A DNA stretch of 64,000 bases from Acinetobacter pragensis (GCF_001605895.1 NZ_LUAW01000025.1:41-64040), one strand, 5' to 3'; shown: positions 9,875 through 18,652, counted from the first letter of the stretch. A program made the numbers and translations. The notes: generated from the letters alone by a model not told the origin.

Positions 9875-12800
9875 TTAGATAACCTCTTCCGTTTGTTTTA
9901 CTTCAGCAAGAAGCTCACTGCCAATTTTACTGATAGCTGCTAACACAATTTCTTTTTTCAAACTTGTTTCAGAAAACTGCTCATTCATTTTTGCGACTAT
10001 AGCATTAATCTGATTCATTTCTTCTTTTGAAAAATCCACAATACCAGATACAGTTTGTCCATCTTGTGAAGCAAAAGACATGGATATTGCATATCGGCCA
10101 TTGCTTTGATTTTCGTCAAAAACAATCGTTTCATAACGCCTAAATGCCTCACTCCAAGATTTTAATTGCAGAATAGCTGAGTCTATGTCTTGATCAATCC
10201 AGTCTTTACTTTGCTTCTTCAGTGTTAATGTAAGAAGGTTCTCTATTTCTTTAGGAGTCCCCTGGTACTCTGAAAGACGTCTAATAAAGATACCTAATTT
10301 AGGATCAGCCTTAATTTTCAAGAGTAATTGAGCTCGCATTCTAAGATTACTCAGATCACCTAAATGATCCAGATCTTTTAGCAACCCAAACTCAATCATC
10401 TTTAACTTATGCGGCCAAAACGTATCTAGTTCTTTCAAACCAACTTTTAACAAAGATGCAATTTCTGCTGGTTCTTTTAATTCAAATATTTTGGGAATAT
10501 CAAAAAATAAAAGGTCATAAGGGTCTTTTGCAGCAAACAACGTTATTCTTAATTTTTTTGTCAAAACTTCAAGATCGTTTGTTTTTCTCACAAAAGGGTG
10601 TAACGTAAAAACTTTTGTTACAAGCTTTTTAGCACAATCAAGTGGACTTAGTTCTTGATTTAAATCTGTGTTTTCAAAAAAACCTTCTGAAACTAATTTC
10701 AGCAGTTGTAACTGATCAGTATTTAATTCAATAAATCTTAATGCAAATAATTTAGGCTGTCTTACCCACTCTTCTACTAAAACCTCATCAAGCTCTGTAA
10801 TGAACATTCCTTCATGATAAATAGCTATTAAATCTTTATGAGTCAAAAAGAAAGCTAAACTAAAGATTGGCAAGAGTCCTTTTTTAATACCAAATGGAGG
10901 TTTTTTCCATAAGTTATATATCTCTTCTACTGATACGGGAGTATTAGAATTTTTTAATAACTCTAATGTTGTATGCCAGAGGTGAAAAATAGATTTGTTT
11001 TCTTTCAAATCTGGAGATATAAATTTCCATACACTACTTTCATTTTTATGAATTTTTTGGCTTTTAATAACTGTTTTATACAAACTAGCTGAGGCAGATG
11101 TCCCTTCTAAACCAAGGTTTTCAAGATCAGATGAAGACAACATAGCCTTCATCAAATCTTTAATTGCCTTGCTTGCAGGAGTCGAATAAGAATCTCTATT
11201 TACAATTTCACTATGAACAATAGGTACAAATTGATACATTTTGTCAGCAACTTCAGATGCTATTTTAGACAAATTGCCCTGATATTTATTTGATCGAGTA
11301 TCAAACCAAGTGCTTTTATTAAACTCATTCTTAAACTTATCTGACAAAATATTTCTTAATGAACTCAATCTAGCATCAACTTCTCTAATTGCAACGCTAT
11401 CAGATTGGAGCTCTAATTTATTTTTCCTCAACCATTCTAAAGCCTTTAACTCACGCAACAAATCAATTATTTGATTTTCAAACTTAGCAACCGCAATTAA
11501 ATTATCCTCTCGCTCCTGTTTAGCAAGCTTTGATGCTAATTTTAAAGATTGTTCAGGTGTATAGTAAGCTTTTGGTAAAACTAAAATAAAAGTTCCATCT
11601 TTTTTATGCTTAAAATCATTTCCATTCCTAAATTCTTTTAAGCTATCTTCTAGAACAATGCTCTTATTCATCCAACGCATTGCTCCTGTCTCCCAATAAT
11701 GACGAGAAGCAATTACAGGTACAGTATCAAGCAAATCCTGCAACTCAGAAAAATTTATATCCCCTTGAACAGAAAGAGCTTTGCTAACCTCTTCATCAAT
11801 ATTGAAATCACTACCTGCATAAACCCCCCAAGCATTTAAGTGACGTCTAAAAACTAATATAGAAGCTGACTCTAGCCTTTTAAGAATTTCTGTAATTAAA
11901 TTATCAGTAAAATTTGGAAAGCAGTTCTTTATAATTGCTTCAGTAGCTAGAATATTTACACCATCTCTCAATAATCCTATAACAGCAATGCTTTTTACTA
12001 CCCGTACATATTCTGCTGGAAATTGTGATTGTGTTCTTTCTACGGCATTAATATTTAATGCCCATCTATGACCATCCGATGATGATAAAATCATAGGTTC
12101 TAGATTTGCCTGCAAATAATCCCAAAGCATATCTGGATAATAATAATTCTTTTCATCTAGAGACAATGTTTGAAGAATATCCCTGAATCCAAACATCTCA
12201 TACGACGATAAGAAACTAAAGATACTACGTTCGTTTTGCCCAAATTGCTTTCTAGATAATGAACATAGAAGCACTGCACTGACTGGATGTAAAGGCCAGC
12301 ATTGATCAAAAATTTTTGCTTTGTTCTCTAATTTGTAAATATGGTCGGCATTATAAGCATCCACATAGTTTTCAGCTAACTCAAGAGTATTAGAATGCTT
12401 ATAACTTGTTGAAATTGCCTTACTAATTAAATTTATATTTTCATCAACACTACTTACTAAAGGCAAATCACTATAGCGTCCTTGGACCTTAGTCCACTCT
12501 TGCTGTTTAATTAACCCCAAATGCCTCGCATACTCACCAAATGCTTGATGTAAAATACCAACAACAACGATCTTTTTTTTAGCTCGCGAAGTCTTTTCGG
12601 CTAGTTCCTGATAAAATCCAATGTCCTGAGTATGATAGGCATCGTATTCTAAAAATTTTCCTAGCTCATCAATAATGAGAATACTTCCCTCAATATCAGT
12701 TTGCTCTTCAACAAAATCAATATATAAGTCAATCAACTCTGATCTATTTTTTATCTTCAATTCTTTTTTGTTTGTCAATTTCATCAATACAGACGCAAGT

Positions 12801-13177
12801 ATGTCTTCAATTGACACTCTTTTGCCTGTAATTGGCGTAATCATCCACGGTTTTTCTGAACAAAAGAGAGAACTTACAGAAGTTAAATTTATACGTTCAC
12901 TAATTGTCTGTCGAACTTCCTTCTCACCACCAGCCAGACCAGCCAAAATTAGAGCTAAAGATGATTTACCACTACCGTATGGACCAGTCCATGTAAAAGT
13001 ACGCTGTTGAGTACTAGAAATTTGATTTGCCATAATGTCTAAGACATTAAGCGCTGAAGGCTGAAGAATATACTCTTTGATTGAATCTAAACGGCCAAAA
13101 TCCAACTCTAGATTAATAGATTTCACAAAATTTCTATTAATAGAAACTACATCACCTAAAGTTTTATTAACTAACAT
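9875..13177 (-). CDS. sspC: SspC-like large P-loop ATPase of the phosphorothioation system
   Basis: A 1100-aa protein with Walker A GPYGSGKS (65-72) and Walker B ILIIDELGKFLEYD (166-179). The DELGKFLE signature is typical of the large ATPases in BREX- and Ssp-like systems. The rest is helical with no transmembrane segment and no nuclease motif that I can see. It starts 11 bp inside the 3' end of sspB and ends 3 bp before sspD, so the three genes form one tightly coupled operon. Its family role is the ATPase subunit needed with SspB and SspD for single-strand phosphorothioate modification. AT-rich codon use matches the whole defence block and differs from the chromosome. Confidence 0.8.
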   Translation of the reverse strand: MLVNKTLGDVVSINRNFVKSINLELDFGRLDSIKEYILQPSALNVLDIMANQISSTQQRTFTWTGPYGSGKSSLALILAGLAGGEKEVRQTISERINLTSVSSLFCSEKPWMITPITGKRVSIEDILASVLMKLTNKKELKIKNRSELIDLYIDFVEEQTDIEGSILIIDELGKFLEYDAYHTQDIGFYQELAEKTSRAKKKIVVVGILHQAFGEYARHLGLIKQQEWTKVQGRYSDLPLVSSVDENINLISKAISTSYKHSNTLELAENYVDAYNADHIYKLENKAKIFDQCWPLHPVSAVLLCSLSRKQFGQNERSIFSFLSSYEMFGFRDILQTLSLDEKNYYYPDMLWDYLQANLEPMILSSSDGHRWALNINAVERTQSQFPAEYVRVVKSIAVIGLLRDGVNILATEAIIKNCFPNFTDNLITEILKRLESASILVFRRHLNAWGVYAGSDFNIDEEVSKALSVQGDINFSELQDLLDTVPVIASRHYWETGAMRWMNKSIVLEDSLKEFRNGNDFKHKKDGTFILVLPKAYYTPEQSLKLASKLAKQEREDNLIAVAKFENQIIDLLRELKALEWLRKNKLELQSDSVAIREVDARLSSLRNILSDKFKNEFNKSTWFDTRSNKYQGNLSKIASEVADKMYQFVPIVHSEIVNRDSYSTPASKAIKDLMKAMLSSSDLENLGLEGTSASASLYKTVIKSQKIHKNESSVWKFISPDLKENKSIFHLWHTTLELLKNSNTPVSVEEIYNLWKKPPFGIKKGLLPIFSLAFFLTHKDLIAIYHEGMFITELDEVLVEEWVRQPKLFALRFIELNTDQLQLLKLVSEGFFENTDLNQELSPLDCAKKLVTKVFTLHPFVRKTNDLEVLTKKLRITLFAAKDPYDLLFFDIPKIFELKEPAEIASLLKVGLKELDTFWPHKLKMIEFGLLKDLDHLGDLSNLRMRAQLLLKIKADPKLGIFIRRLSEYQGTPKEIENLLTLTLKKQSKDWIDQDIDSAILQLKSWSEAFRRYETIVFDENQSNGRYAISMSFASQDGQTVSGIVDFSKEEMNQINAIVAKMNEQFSETSLKKEIVLAAISKIGSELLAEVKQTEEVI

Positions 13178-14108
13178 ATGCCAATCTCAATAAAGTCTTT
13201 TTCATTTCACCAACAGTTTCATTTTTCAATTTTGTTATTTGCTTTAAACCTGAACTATCGGTCCAACCTAGATACCCATTTGAAATATCTTCTATATGGG
13301 ACAGTCGCTCATTAATCGAATATTCGGTCAATTTGAATACACGCCCAGGAGAGCCATAGTCGTACGTAATATTTTTAAAAGAAAGTGTCGACTGCGATGT
13401 ACCATGCCTTTCTTCTAAACTCTCCCAGAAGTCTAAAATAGCGTAGCAAAACAAGAAGTCAGATAATGATTCATGATAGGAATAGTTAAATTGATATAAG
13501 TTTTTACTTATTTTCTTAATAAGCCCAAGCTTAGATAATAAAGATTCGATACCATCTTCCGTATCATTATCTGAAACATAACTTTTCAAACACGTATCTA
13601 CATCATTTTCTAAAGTTTTTTTAGATCTAATATTTTCTGTTTCAGAAACCAGATCATTGATTAAAGAGACTACATCATCTTGATTAAAACTATTACTATT
13701 CAAACAATTAAATAAAACATACCAACTAGTAGAGCGAAGACTTTTCCCTGCCAGATACCAATGGATTAACCAATAAGATGCTTCATGTTCCAAAAAAGGG
13801 TCAACCCCTGAAGTTTCATCGAAAAGAAAATTACCTATTTCACCAAGTCGGAAACCGTTTGATTTTTCACTTTCTCTAATTACATCAGTAGCAAGCCCCC
13901 AATGTTTAATTGAAGCGACCATATTTTTACCAACACCAAACCGCTCAACAGCATCATTTGATGAAAATACAGATTTTGGGCAAACTAATTCAGACGAATC
14001 TTGATATTTTTGCACTTGCGTATATGCTTTTTTTAACCACAATTGTCTTAATGCGAAAGTTTCATGCCCGGAAAAGATAAGCTTTATATCTGAAGGTAAT
14101 TGGATCAT
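13167..14108 (-). CDS. sspB: SspB-like DUF4007 protein (phosphorothioation nickase)
   Basis: A 313-aa DUF4007-family protein recognised by its N-terminal FSGHETFALRQLWLKKAY (12-29), KHWGLATDVI and the following helical body. SspB members are described as DNA nickases that open one strand for phosphorothioate incorporation. It is the first gene of the sspB-sspC-sspD operon and overlaps sspC by 11 bp. The start at 14108 has only a weak ribosome site (AGCAAG). No sspA (cysteine desulfurase) lies nearby, so a chromosomal IscS would have to supply sulfur. Confidence 0.8.
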   Translation of the reverse strand: MIQLPSDIKLIFSGHETFALRQLWLKKAYTQVQKYQDSSELVCPKSVFSSNDAVERFGVGKNMVASIKHWGLATDVIRESEKSNGFRLGEIGNFLFDETSGVDPFLEHEASYWLIHWYLAGKSLRSTSWYVLFNCLNSNSFNQDDVVSLINDLVSETENIRSKKTLENDVDTCLKSYVSDNDTEDGIESLLSKLGLIKKISKNLYQFNYSYHESLSDFLFCYAILDFWESLEERHGTSQSTLSFKNITYDYGSPGRVFKLTEYSINERLSHIEDISNGYLGWTDSSGLKQITKLKNETVGEMKKTLLRLAYVS

Positions 14109-14191
14109 ATTACTTGCTGGTGAAAGCTACCAGTGATAAAAATAGTATGATGCAGTATAACAGTAATAATTTTTAAAAGTCATACAACAAA

Positions 14192-14206
14192 AAAACCCCA
14201 GGTTTT
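14192..14206 (-). terminator. Weak terminator-like hairpin upstream of sspB
   Basis: On the minus strand AAAACC-TGG-GGTTTT is followed by more T residues. It lies between the AlpA pair and sspB, so it could end the AlpA transcript and separate it from the defence operon. The stem is short (6 bp). Confidence 0.35.
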
Positions 14207-14267
14207 AATTTTTACCATAAAAAACAATTATATAAATGTCTTTGAATTTTAAATAAAAAAAATACTT

Positions 14268-14340
14268 ACAACTTACGACAACTTAAGACGCTCAAAAATA
14301 AATTTCAACATTGTTTTATTCCTCACTATCGCTATATAGC
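14268..14340. promoter_or_regulatory. Operator-like repeats upstream of sspBCD
   Basis: Two copies of ACAACTTA (14268-14275 and 14278-14285) lie exactly one helical turn apart, followed by the full palindrome GCTATATAGC at 14331-14340. The 270-bp gap between the AlpA pair and sspB is otherwise AT-rich and empty. The pattern suits regulator binding, but no binding protein can be assigned. Confidence 0.3.
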
Positions 14341-14379
14341 AATTATCAAAATAGGAAAGAATAAATTAAAGAAAAACCA

Positions 14380-14670
14380 CTAATGATTTTTCTTTATTTC
14401 GGACAAACATTCTTTGAAGATATTGTAACTTTTTATTGAGAACTCAATACACTTACAAGCTTTCATATCAACAAGATTTATAGACTTAAGATTTTTATTA
14501 TCCTTAATAGAATGTAACAATAATTGCCGATTTTCTGCTTTAAAAACGACTATATAGCCATTAAAAGATTTCTCCAAATAGCTTCCTACTAAAGTAAAAC
14601 CATCGCACTCTACTAATTTACTTTCAATAAAAATCTTAATAATGTCATCATTTAATTCAGCTGTGCTCAT
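14380..14670 (-). CDS. Small hypothetical protein coupled to alpA-like regulator
   Basis: A 96-aa protein whose ATG overlaps the stop of the AlpA-like gene (ATGA at 14667-14670), so it is probably translated by coupling. The sequence is mixed alpha/beta with no recognised domain, signal or membrane segment. Its codon use resembles the AT-rich defence block more than the genes upstream. I cannot assign a function. Confidence 0.55.
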   Translation of the reverse strand: MSTAELNDDIIKIFIESKLVECDGFTLVGSYLEKSFNGYIVVFKAENRQLLLHSIKDNKNLKSINLVDMKACKCIEFSIKSYNIFKECLSEIKKNH

Positions 14671-14894
14671 CTTTGTTTTAACTTCTCCTCAATCCACTGA
14701 TTCACTTCCCAAGCCACCCACCCAATGCGTGATTCACTTAAGCGTACAGGTTTTGGAAAACTTGAATCGTAGTACTTTGAATCAACATTGATCATTTCAT
14801 AGATCTTTGCCCGACTAATACTGGTGAACTGAATAACTTCTTTGATATTAATAATTTGATTCATCTGAAATGTCTGACCTGTGAACGCATTCAT
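14667..14894 (-). CDS. alpA: AlpA-family excisionase/transcriptional regulator
   Basis: A 75-aa MerR-like winged helix of the phage AlpA family: IINIKEVIQFTSISRAKIYEM (helix-turn-helix), then the typical SSFPKPVRLS..RIGWVAWEVNQWIEE ending. AlpA proteins in P4-type islands activate the integrase or act as directionality factors. A good ribosome site (AGGAG, 8 nt spacing) supports the ATG at 14894. It lies 74 bp downstream of the 305-aa gene, separated from it by a GAGCG/CGCTC hairpin. Confidence 0.85.
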   Translation of the reverse strand: MNAFTGQTFQMNQIINIKEVIQFTSISRAKIYEMINVDSKYYDSSFPKPVRLSESRIGWVAWEVNQWIEEKLKQR

Positions 14895-14967
14895 GATGTT
14901 TACTCCTGATCATTGATGCGAGCGGGTATTCGCTCACATGATCGGTCTCCTGCGTAAAATTTCACTT

Positions 14968-15885
14968 TCAAGAATTCACAGCCCTTACACTCTGTTGTAG
15001 CTCCTGCTGGATATCCTTTACAAAACACCCTTCATTATTACATTTAGGCTTTGCTCTTGATTCAGGCTGTATCTGTTCACATTCAGCACCATCCCCAGTA
15101 TAAAACTCCTCTATTACATCCTCTGAACCCAATTCAAAAACTGCATTCGCATAGCCCTGCCTCGCCTTATGATCTAAAGCTTCCTGATTAAAACCACTCG
15201 ATTTACTCTGTTGATCAATTTCTTTAGCCGTCTGTATCGCTGACTTTAAATCACAGCCTTCACGTAAAGTTAAATCCACGTAATACACAGGCGTTCGATA
15301 ACTTTGTGCGGTCGATTTCCCTCGAAGTATCAATTGCAACGGAAGACATGACAGCAATCCATTCGATGCAGCGTAGTAATAGCTGAGCCTCGCAGCCAAA
15401 GTTCGGATGCTGTTAAAACCTGTAGTTCTAAAGATGAATGTACCAAGTTCATCCGACTCATCTAGATTGACATGCAAACGTCCATAAGGCTTGCAATTAC
15501 CTCCTTGTGCCATCGAACATAAATCAGGGGATGGACAGGGATGCTGCTCTATACCTTGGCTGGTCAGGCGTTGGCAAGCTTCCCCATCGCCGACACAAAC
15601 AGGCCTCCCCGTTTGACGATCAAATAAAGTGTACTCAGCACGCAGATTCAGCTCAGGATCATTGAAGATCATCCGTACTGGGATGCTCCGCAGTTTTTGA
15701 TTGGGTGCCTTGGCCCGCAGCTGCTCATCCAAGGGGTGTTTGATCCAGCCGTCTTTGTTTTGGATTTGGCTAGTAATGGTGAATTGGTCATCTTTTTCAG
15801 GTAGACGTTTACCGTTCTTTTCGACAACTTTACCAATACTGATTCGTCCGAGTATCGGTGGTGTAATTGCTAGACCTTTAATCAT
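14968..15885 (-). CDS. Conserved island/phage protein with clustered cysteines, possible directionality factor
   Basis: A 305-aa protein beginning MIKGLAITPPILGRISIGK, a type usually labelled hydrolase or metal-binding protein in Acinetobacter islands and phages. Four cysteines (C..C......C.....C within GDGEACQRLTS through NCKPYG) resemble a metal site, and there are two more near the C-terminus. The opening and general plan recall phage recombination-directionality-factor-like proteins, but that link is from memory and uncertain. It is co-oriented with yqaJ and the DUF932 gene. GC content is normal for the genome, unlike the neighbouring defence block. Confidence 0.6.
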   Translation of the reverse strand: MIKGLAITPPILGRISIGKVVEKNGKRLPEKDDQFTITSQIQNKDGWIKHPLDEQLRAKAPNQKLRSIPVRMIFNDPELNLRAEYTLFDRQTGRPVCVGDGEACQRLTSQGIEQHPCPSPDLCSMAQGGNCKPYGRLHVNLDESDELGTFIFRTTGFNSIRTLAARLSYYYAASNGLLSCLPLQLILRGKSTAQSYRTPVYYVDLTLREGCDLKSAIQTAKEIDQQSKSSGFNQEALDHKARQGYANAVFELGSEDVIEEFYTGDGAECEQIQPESRAKPKCNNEGCFVKDIQQELQQSVRAVNS

Positions 15886-15942
15886 GATGTTTTTCTCTTT
15901 TGTTTAAATGAGTTGCTGCGTTCGGTTAAAAATGAAATGGAC

Positions 15943-15973
15943 ATAAAAAATCCCATGCGCTCAGGCATGGGAT
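15943..15973 (-). terminator. Terminator between yqaJ and the 305-aa gene
   Basis: A perfect 9-bp stem (ATCCCATGC / GCATGGGAT) with a 6-nt loop, followed on the minus strand by TTTTTTATG. One of three like-built hairpins between consecutive satellite genes. Confidence 0.75.
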
Positions 15974-16004
15974 ATTTGGGTGATTTTTGAATGTTCTGCT
16001 TAGG

Positions 16005-17042
16005 CTAATCGGTATAGATATTGAAGCGCCGTGAGCCTTGTTTGCTTTGCGGGAATTGGCTGAGGTATTCAGGATGCTGCTTCAGTAAGGCTTTACTGTC
16101 TAAGCTGATTAAGTCTTTGGCTTTTTTCCATGTCACCGAACCAGCTTTAAAAGTGGCGCGTTCAGCCTGCTGCATCTTAGCCTGCAGCTGGTGCTTCAGC
16201 AGGTCAAACTGCTCTTGGTGCTTTTCAATGTGATTACGTGCCTGAATCAGCTGCTCGAACTGCTGGTTGGCCTGCTCATCTTCAGATAAGTCTGTCGTAC
16301 TGAGCGGTACATGTTCTGGATACAGAAGCTGCAAGGCCTTGGCTGCCGAGTCACTGGCATCCGCTTCAGGCGGTGTATCCTTTTCTACACAGTCCCAGAA
16401 ATAGCGTTCTGCATTAACGATGTGCTGAATGACCGATTCACTGCGGGTCACTTTAAAGATGCGGGTTTCATGCCCGCAGATCAGCACGCAGATATGCGCC
16501 GCTTTCTTGCCGGTCACCGCCAGTTGATGCTGCACCTGACACAGCACGTATAAAGGCACGCCATCTCGCCAGAGCTTAGCGCCATATTCCCCTGCAGTTT
16601 TACATTCTAGAATCTGCACATCTGCGTCACCCACTACAGAATAATCTAAGTTGGCTAACATGAAGGACTTGTCTGGATCAGGGTGCTGCAGCACAGCATT
16701 CACGCGGCGGACTTTTCGGTTGGTATGCATGCTGTAGTATTCAGCCACTAAGGGTTCGAGCTGTTTACCCCAATACAATGGCGCATGGCCTTCACTTTCA
16801 TCTTCAATCGATTGTTTAATCCGTCCTGTTTTAATCATCCACAGTTCCAGCATCGACATATAAGGATTGAGTCCGCAGGCTGCAGCGCAGTCACTGCTGC
16901 CGATACCCTTCCTTCTGACCTCAAGCCATTCCGCCTGACTTAAATTTTTAGTTTCCACAAAGCGTTTGGCTGTGAACAGTTTCGGGCGATTGCTGTGAAT
17001 ATTGGGAATCGCATTGTTTGGGTTCATCACTGCTGAATTCAT
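16005..17042 (-). CDS. YqaJ-family viral recombinase nuclease (lambda exonuclease-like)
   Basis: A 345-aa PD-(D/E)XK exonuclease of the YqaJ family. It has the GIGSSD motif (46-51), an acidic residue in GKQLEP (92-97), D133 in NLDYSV and E146-C-K148 in ILECKTAG, which together form the metal site. A helical tail of about 110 residues follows. In phages such nucleases resect DNA ends for single-strand annealing recombination. Ribosome site AGAGGAAA precedes the ATG at 17042. It lies between the DUF932 gene and the 305-aa gene, each separated by a terminator hairpin, so it may have its own promoter. Confidence 0.9.
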   Translation of the reverse strand: MNSAVMNPNNAIPNIHSNRPKLFTAKRFVETKNLSQAEWLEVRRKGIGSSDCAAACGLNPYMSMLELWMIKTGRIKQSIEDESEGHAPLYWGKQLEPLVAEYYSMHTNRKVRRVNAVLQHPDPDKSFMLANLDYSVVGDADVQILECKTAGEYGAKLWRDGVPLYVLCQVQHQLAVTGKKAAHICVLICGHETRIFKVTRSESVIQHIVNAERYFWDCVEKDTPPEADASDSAAKALQLLYPEHVPLSTTDLSEDEQANQQFEQLIQARNHIEKHQEQFDLLKHQLQAKMQQAERATFKAGSVTWKKAKDLISLDSKALLKQHPEYLSQFPQSKQGSRRFNIYTD

Positions 17043-17074
17043 CCTGATTTCCTCTTTCTGTTAAATTTCGGGCA

Positions 17075-17102
17075 TAAAAAAGCCGCATCTGCTGATGCGG
17101 CT
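17075..17102 (-). terminator. Terminator between DUF932 gene and yqaJ
   Basis: A perfect 8-bp stem GCCGCATC / GATGCGGC with a TGCT loop, followed on the minus strand by TTTTTTATGCC. Confidence 0.75.
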
Positions 17103-17139
17103 GTGACGTATTGACGGTATGTTTGTGAACTGATTGAGA

Positions 17140-18186
17140 TCACGCAATCATGTGCAGGGCCTGTTCCAGCCCGCGCTGCTTAAGGCCTGCGCCTGCTCCA
17201 AACCATGCTGAATCCAGACGGTGATCCTGACTCATGGCGCGGCGCTCGTGATCGGCGAATTCGGTGATTGAGCACAGCAATCCATACGCAGTGTCTTTGG
17301 CTGAACTCAATTCTGCCCCTCTCCCATGCCCATTAAACATGGTCATGGCTTTGGACATGGCCCGCCCATTCGGTTCGGTTTTGCTGTCTGCCTTGGCTGC
17401 AGGCTTTGCCTGTGTGGCGACATTGCGGTAGAACTGAATAATGCCCTCATCCTGCTCCATCGGGTTCAGGCTGCTGCTGTTGAATACGGCATCAAAGTAA
17501 GCTGCCGCTTCCTGCTGGGTGACTTTGCGCTGGCTCAGCTGTTTCATTTCATGCATGTGCTCATCCCATGCCCGCACGGAAATGCCGAGTTGCTGCTTGA
17601 TCTTATCTGCATCAAAGCGGGTGCTGTGCGGGACTTTGACCACACCTGCACTGCTGTTCTGTCCCTTTAAAGCAATGGCTAAGGTGTTGTTGCAGACCAC
17701 GCGGATACTGGTGAACTGAGCTGTGGTGGCAAGGGTTCCGTCACAGGCAGTGGCTAAAAGAATGTAGCCATTGCTGACATCTTTGCCTTTGAGTGCTGAA
17801 GTCTGTCCAGTCCGCGCCAAGGCCCAGAATTTCTTGCCGCCTTTCAGCACACCCGCTGTTTCCAGCTCAAAGCCGGACTGCTCCGTCAGGTCACGGTAAA
17901 ACTCTAAAATCTGTTTCGGCTGCACTTCCTGATAGCGCTGGCTGACCACAGATAACGGTGCATGAGTATCTGAGCGGTATAAGACCCGTTGATCTTCATA
18001 AGGCATGATGATGCTTTGCCCTCGTTCATTCTGCGCCATATAGCTGACATTAGAGGATTCAATGCGCCAATCCATGCCAGCCTGCTGCGCCCAGACTTCA
18101 ATCGGCTGGTTTTGGCTCAGCTGATTGCCTAACCCATGCCACGGGGTTTCGCCGACATAGGCCATTTGTTCAAGTTGATGCGCCAT
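17140..18186 (-). CDS. DUF932 phage/plasmid-like protein
   Basis: A 348-aa member of the DUF932 (TIGR03299-type) family: MAYVGETPWHGLG near the start, SVVSQRYQEVQP, then GYILLATACDGTLATTAQ and RVVCNNTLAIAL. These proteins are common on plasmids and phage-like islands next to recombination nucleases; their biochemical role is not settled. Here it precedes YqaJ, which fits a recombination function. Ribosome site AGGAAAA lies just ahead of the ATG at 18186. GC content resembles the core genome. Confidence 0.9.
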   Translation of the reverse strand: MAHQLEQMAYVGETPWHGLGNQLSQNQPIEVWAQQAGMDWRIESSNVSYMAQNERGQSIIMPYEDQRVLYRSDTHAPLSVVSQRYQEVQPKQILEFYRDLTEQSGFELETAGVLKGGKKFWALARTGQTSALKGKDVSNGYILLATACDGTLATTAQFTSIRVVCNNTLAIALKGQNSSAGVVKVPHSTRFDADKIKQQLGISVRAWDEHMHEMKQLSQRKVTQQEAAAYFDAVFNSSSLNPMEQDEGIIQFYRNVATQAKPAAKADSKTEPNGRAMSKAMTMFNGHGRGAELSSAKDTAYGLLCSITEFADHERRAMSQDHRLDSAWFGAGAGLKQRGLEQALHMIA

Positions 18187-18244
18187 AATGTTTTCCTATT
18201 TAACAATGAATGTGTTCAAGATTTGCCAATCTGAATATCCGGCA

Positions 18245-18307
18245 TAAAAAAAGGCCTGCAGGGGGTGCAGGCCAAACGGGCAAATCATGCCGCGGCAAAG
18301 CGGCATG
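18245..18307 (-). terminator. Tandem hairpins upstream of the DUF932 gene
   Basis: A perfect 8-bp stem GGCCTGCA / TGCAGGCC (18253-18273) is followed on the minus strand by a T-run. A second hairpin CATGCCGC / GCGGCATG lies at 18286-18307. Because they sit in the 5' leader of the DUF932 gene they may act as attenuators. Confidence 0.6.
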
Positions 18308-18342
18308 AAGATTCATGTAAATGTTATATATCTGAAATTTAT

Positions 18343-18603
18343 TTAATTCCTGTTCAATTCATTCCCCGATTTTTTATTCAAATCAGCCGCCAGCAATTGA
18401 CCCGGTCCATCTCTGCGATTATGATTTGCTTGCTGGCCTACATCGCCAGCCGGTTTTAGCAGACCGTTTCCTAAGTGCACTAAAAGATTTTTTCTTTTGG
18501 TGTAGACCCTCGTGCTCCCTCTGCGGTAGAACGGGAGGGGGACACCTTCGGGTGTGCTGATTCTTAGGTTCAGTCTGCTAACCCCTTTTCGTTCTGCCAC
18601 CAT
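18343..18603 (-). CDS. Possible Ash-like short protein (doubtful)
   Basis: An 86-aa reading frame exactly antisense to the C4-like RNA. It contains a GDVGQQANHNRRDGPGQL stretch of a kind often annotated in phage-satellite immunity regions (Ash-like proteins). No ribosome site is convincing, and the conserved RNA structure on the other strand could by itself explain the conservation. I keep it only as a possibility. Confidence 0.25.
   Translation of the reverse strand: MVAERKGVSRLNLRISTPEGVPLPFYRRGSTRVYTKRKNLLVHLGNGLLKPAGDVGQQANHNRRDGPGQLLAADLNKKSGNELNRN
18456..18581 (+). ncRNA. C4-like antisense RNA (phage immunity type)
   Basis: A closing stem TTAGCAGAC / GTCTGCTAA and CCTAAG / CTTAGG encloses three hairpins: AAAAGA/TCTTTT, CTCCC/GGGAG, and ACACC-TTCG-GGTGT at 18542-18555. 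This multibranched form resembles the C4 RNA of phages P1/P4. Two segments can pair with the downstream leader: GGTAGAAC (18525-18532) with GTTCTGCC (18591-18598), and CTTAGGTT (18563-18570) with AACCTAAG (18634-18641), which overlaps the Shine-Dalgarno of the next short frame. That is the expected C4 mechanism. Processing and function are inferred. Confidence 0.5.
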
Positions 18604-18652
18604 TATTTAGCAGTAATTTGGTAGAACTTCTTAAACCTAAGGAGTCATCACC

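Noticed and set aside
9875..13177. BREX type 4 (which also has a PAPS-reductase-like gene and a large ATPase)
   Set aside because: No pglZ or brxL is present, and the DUF4007 protein points to Ssp-type phosphorothioation.
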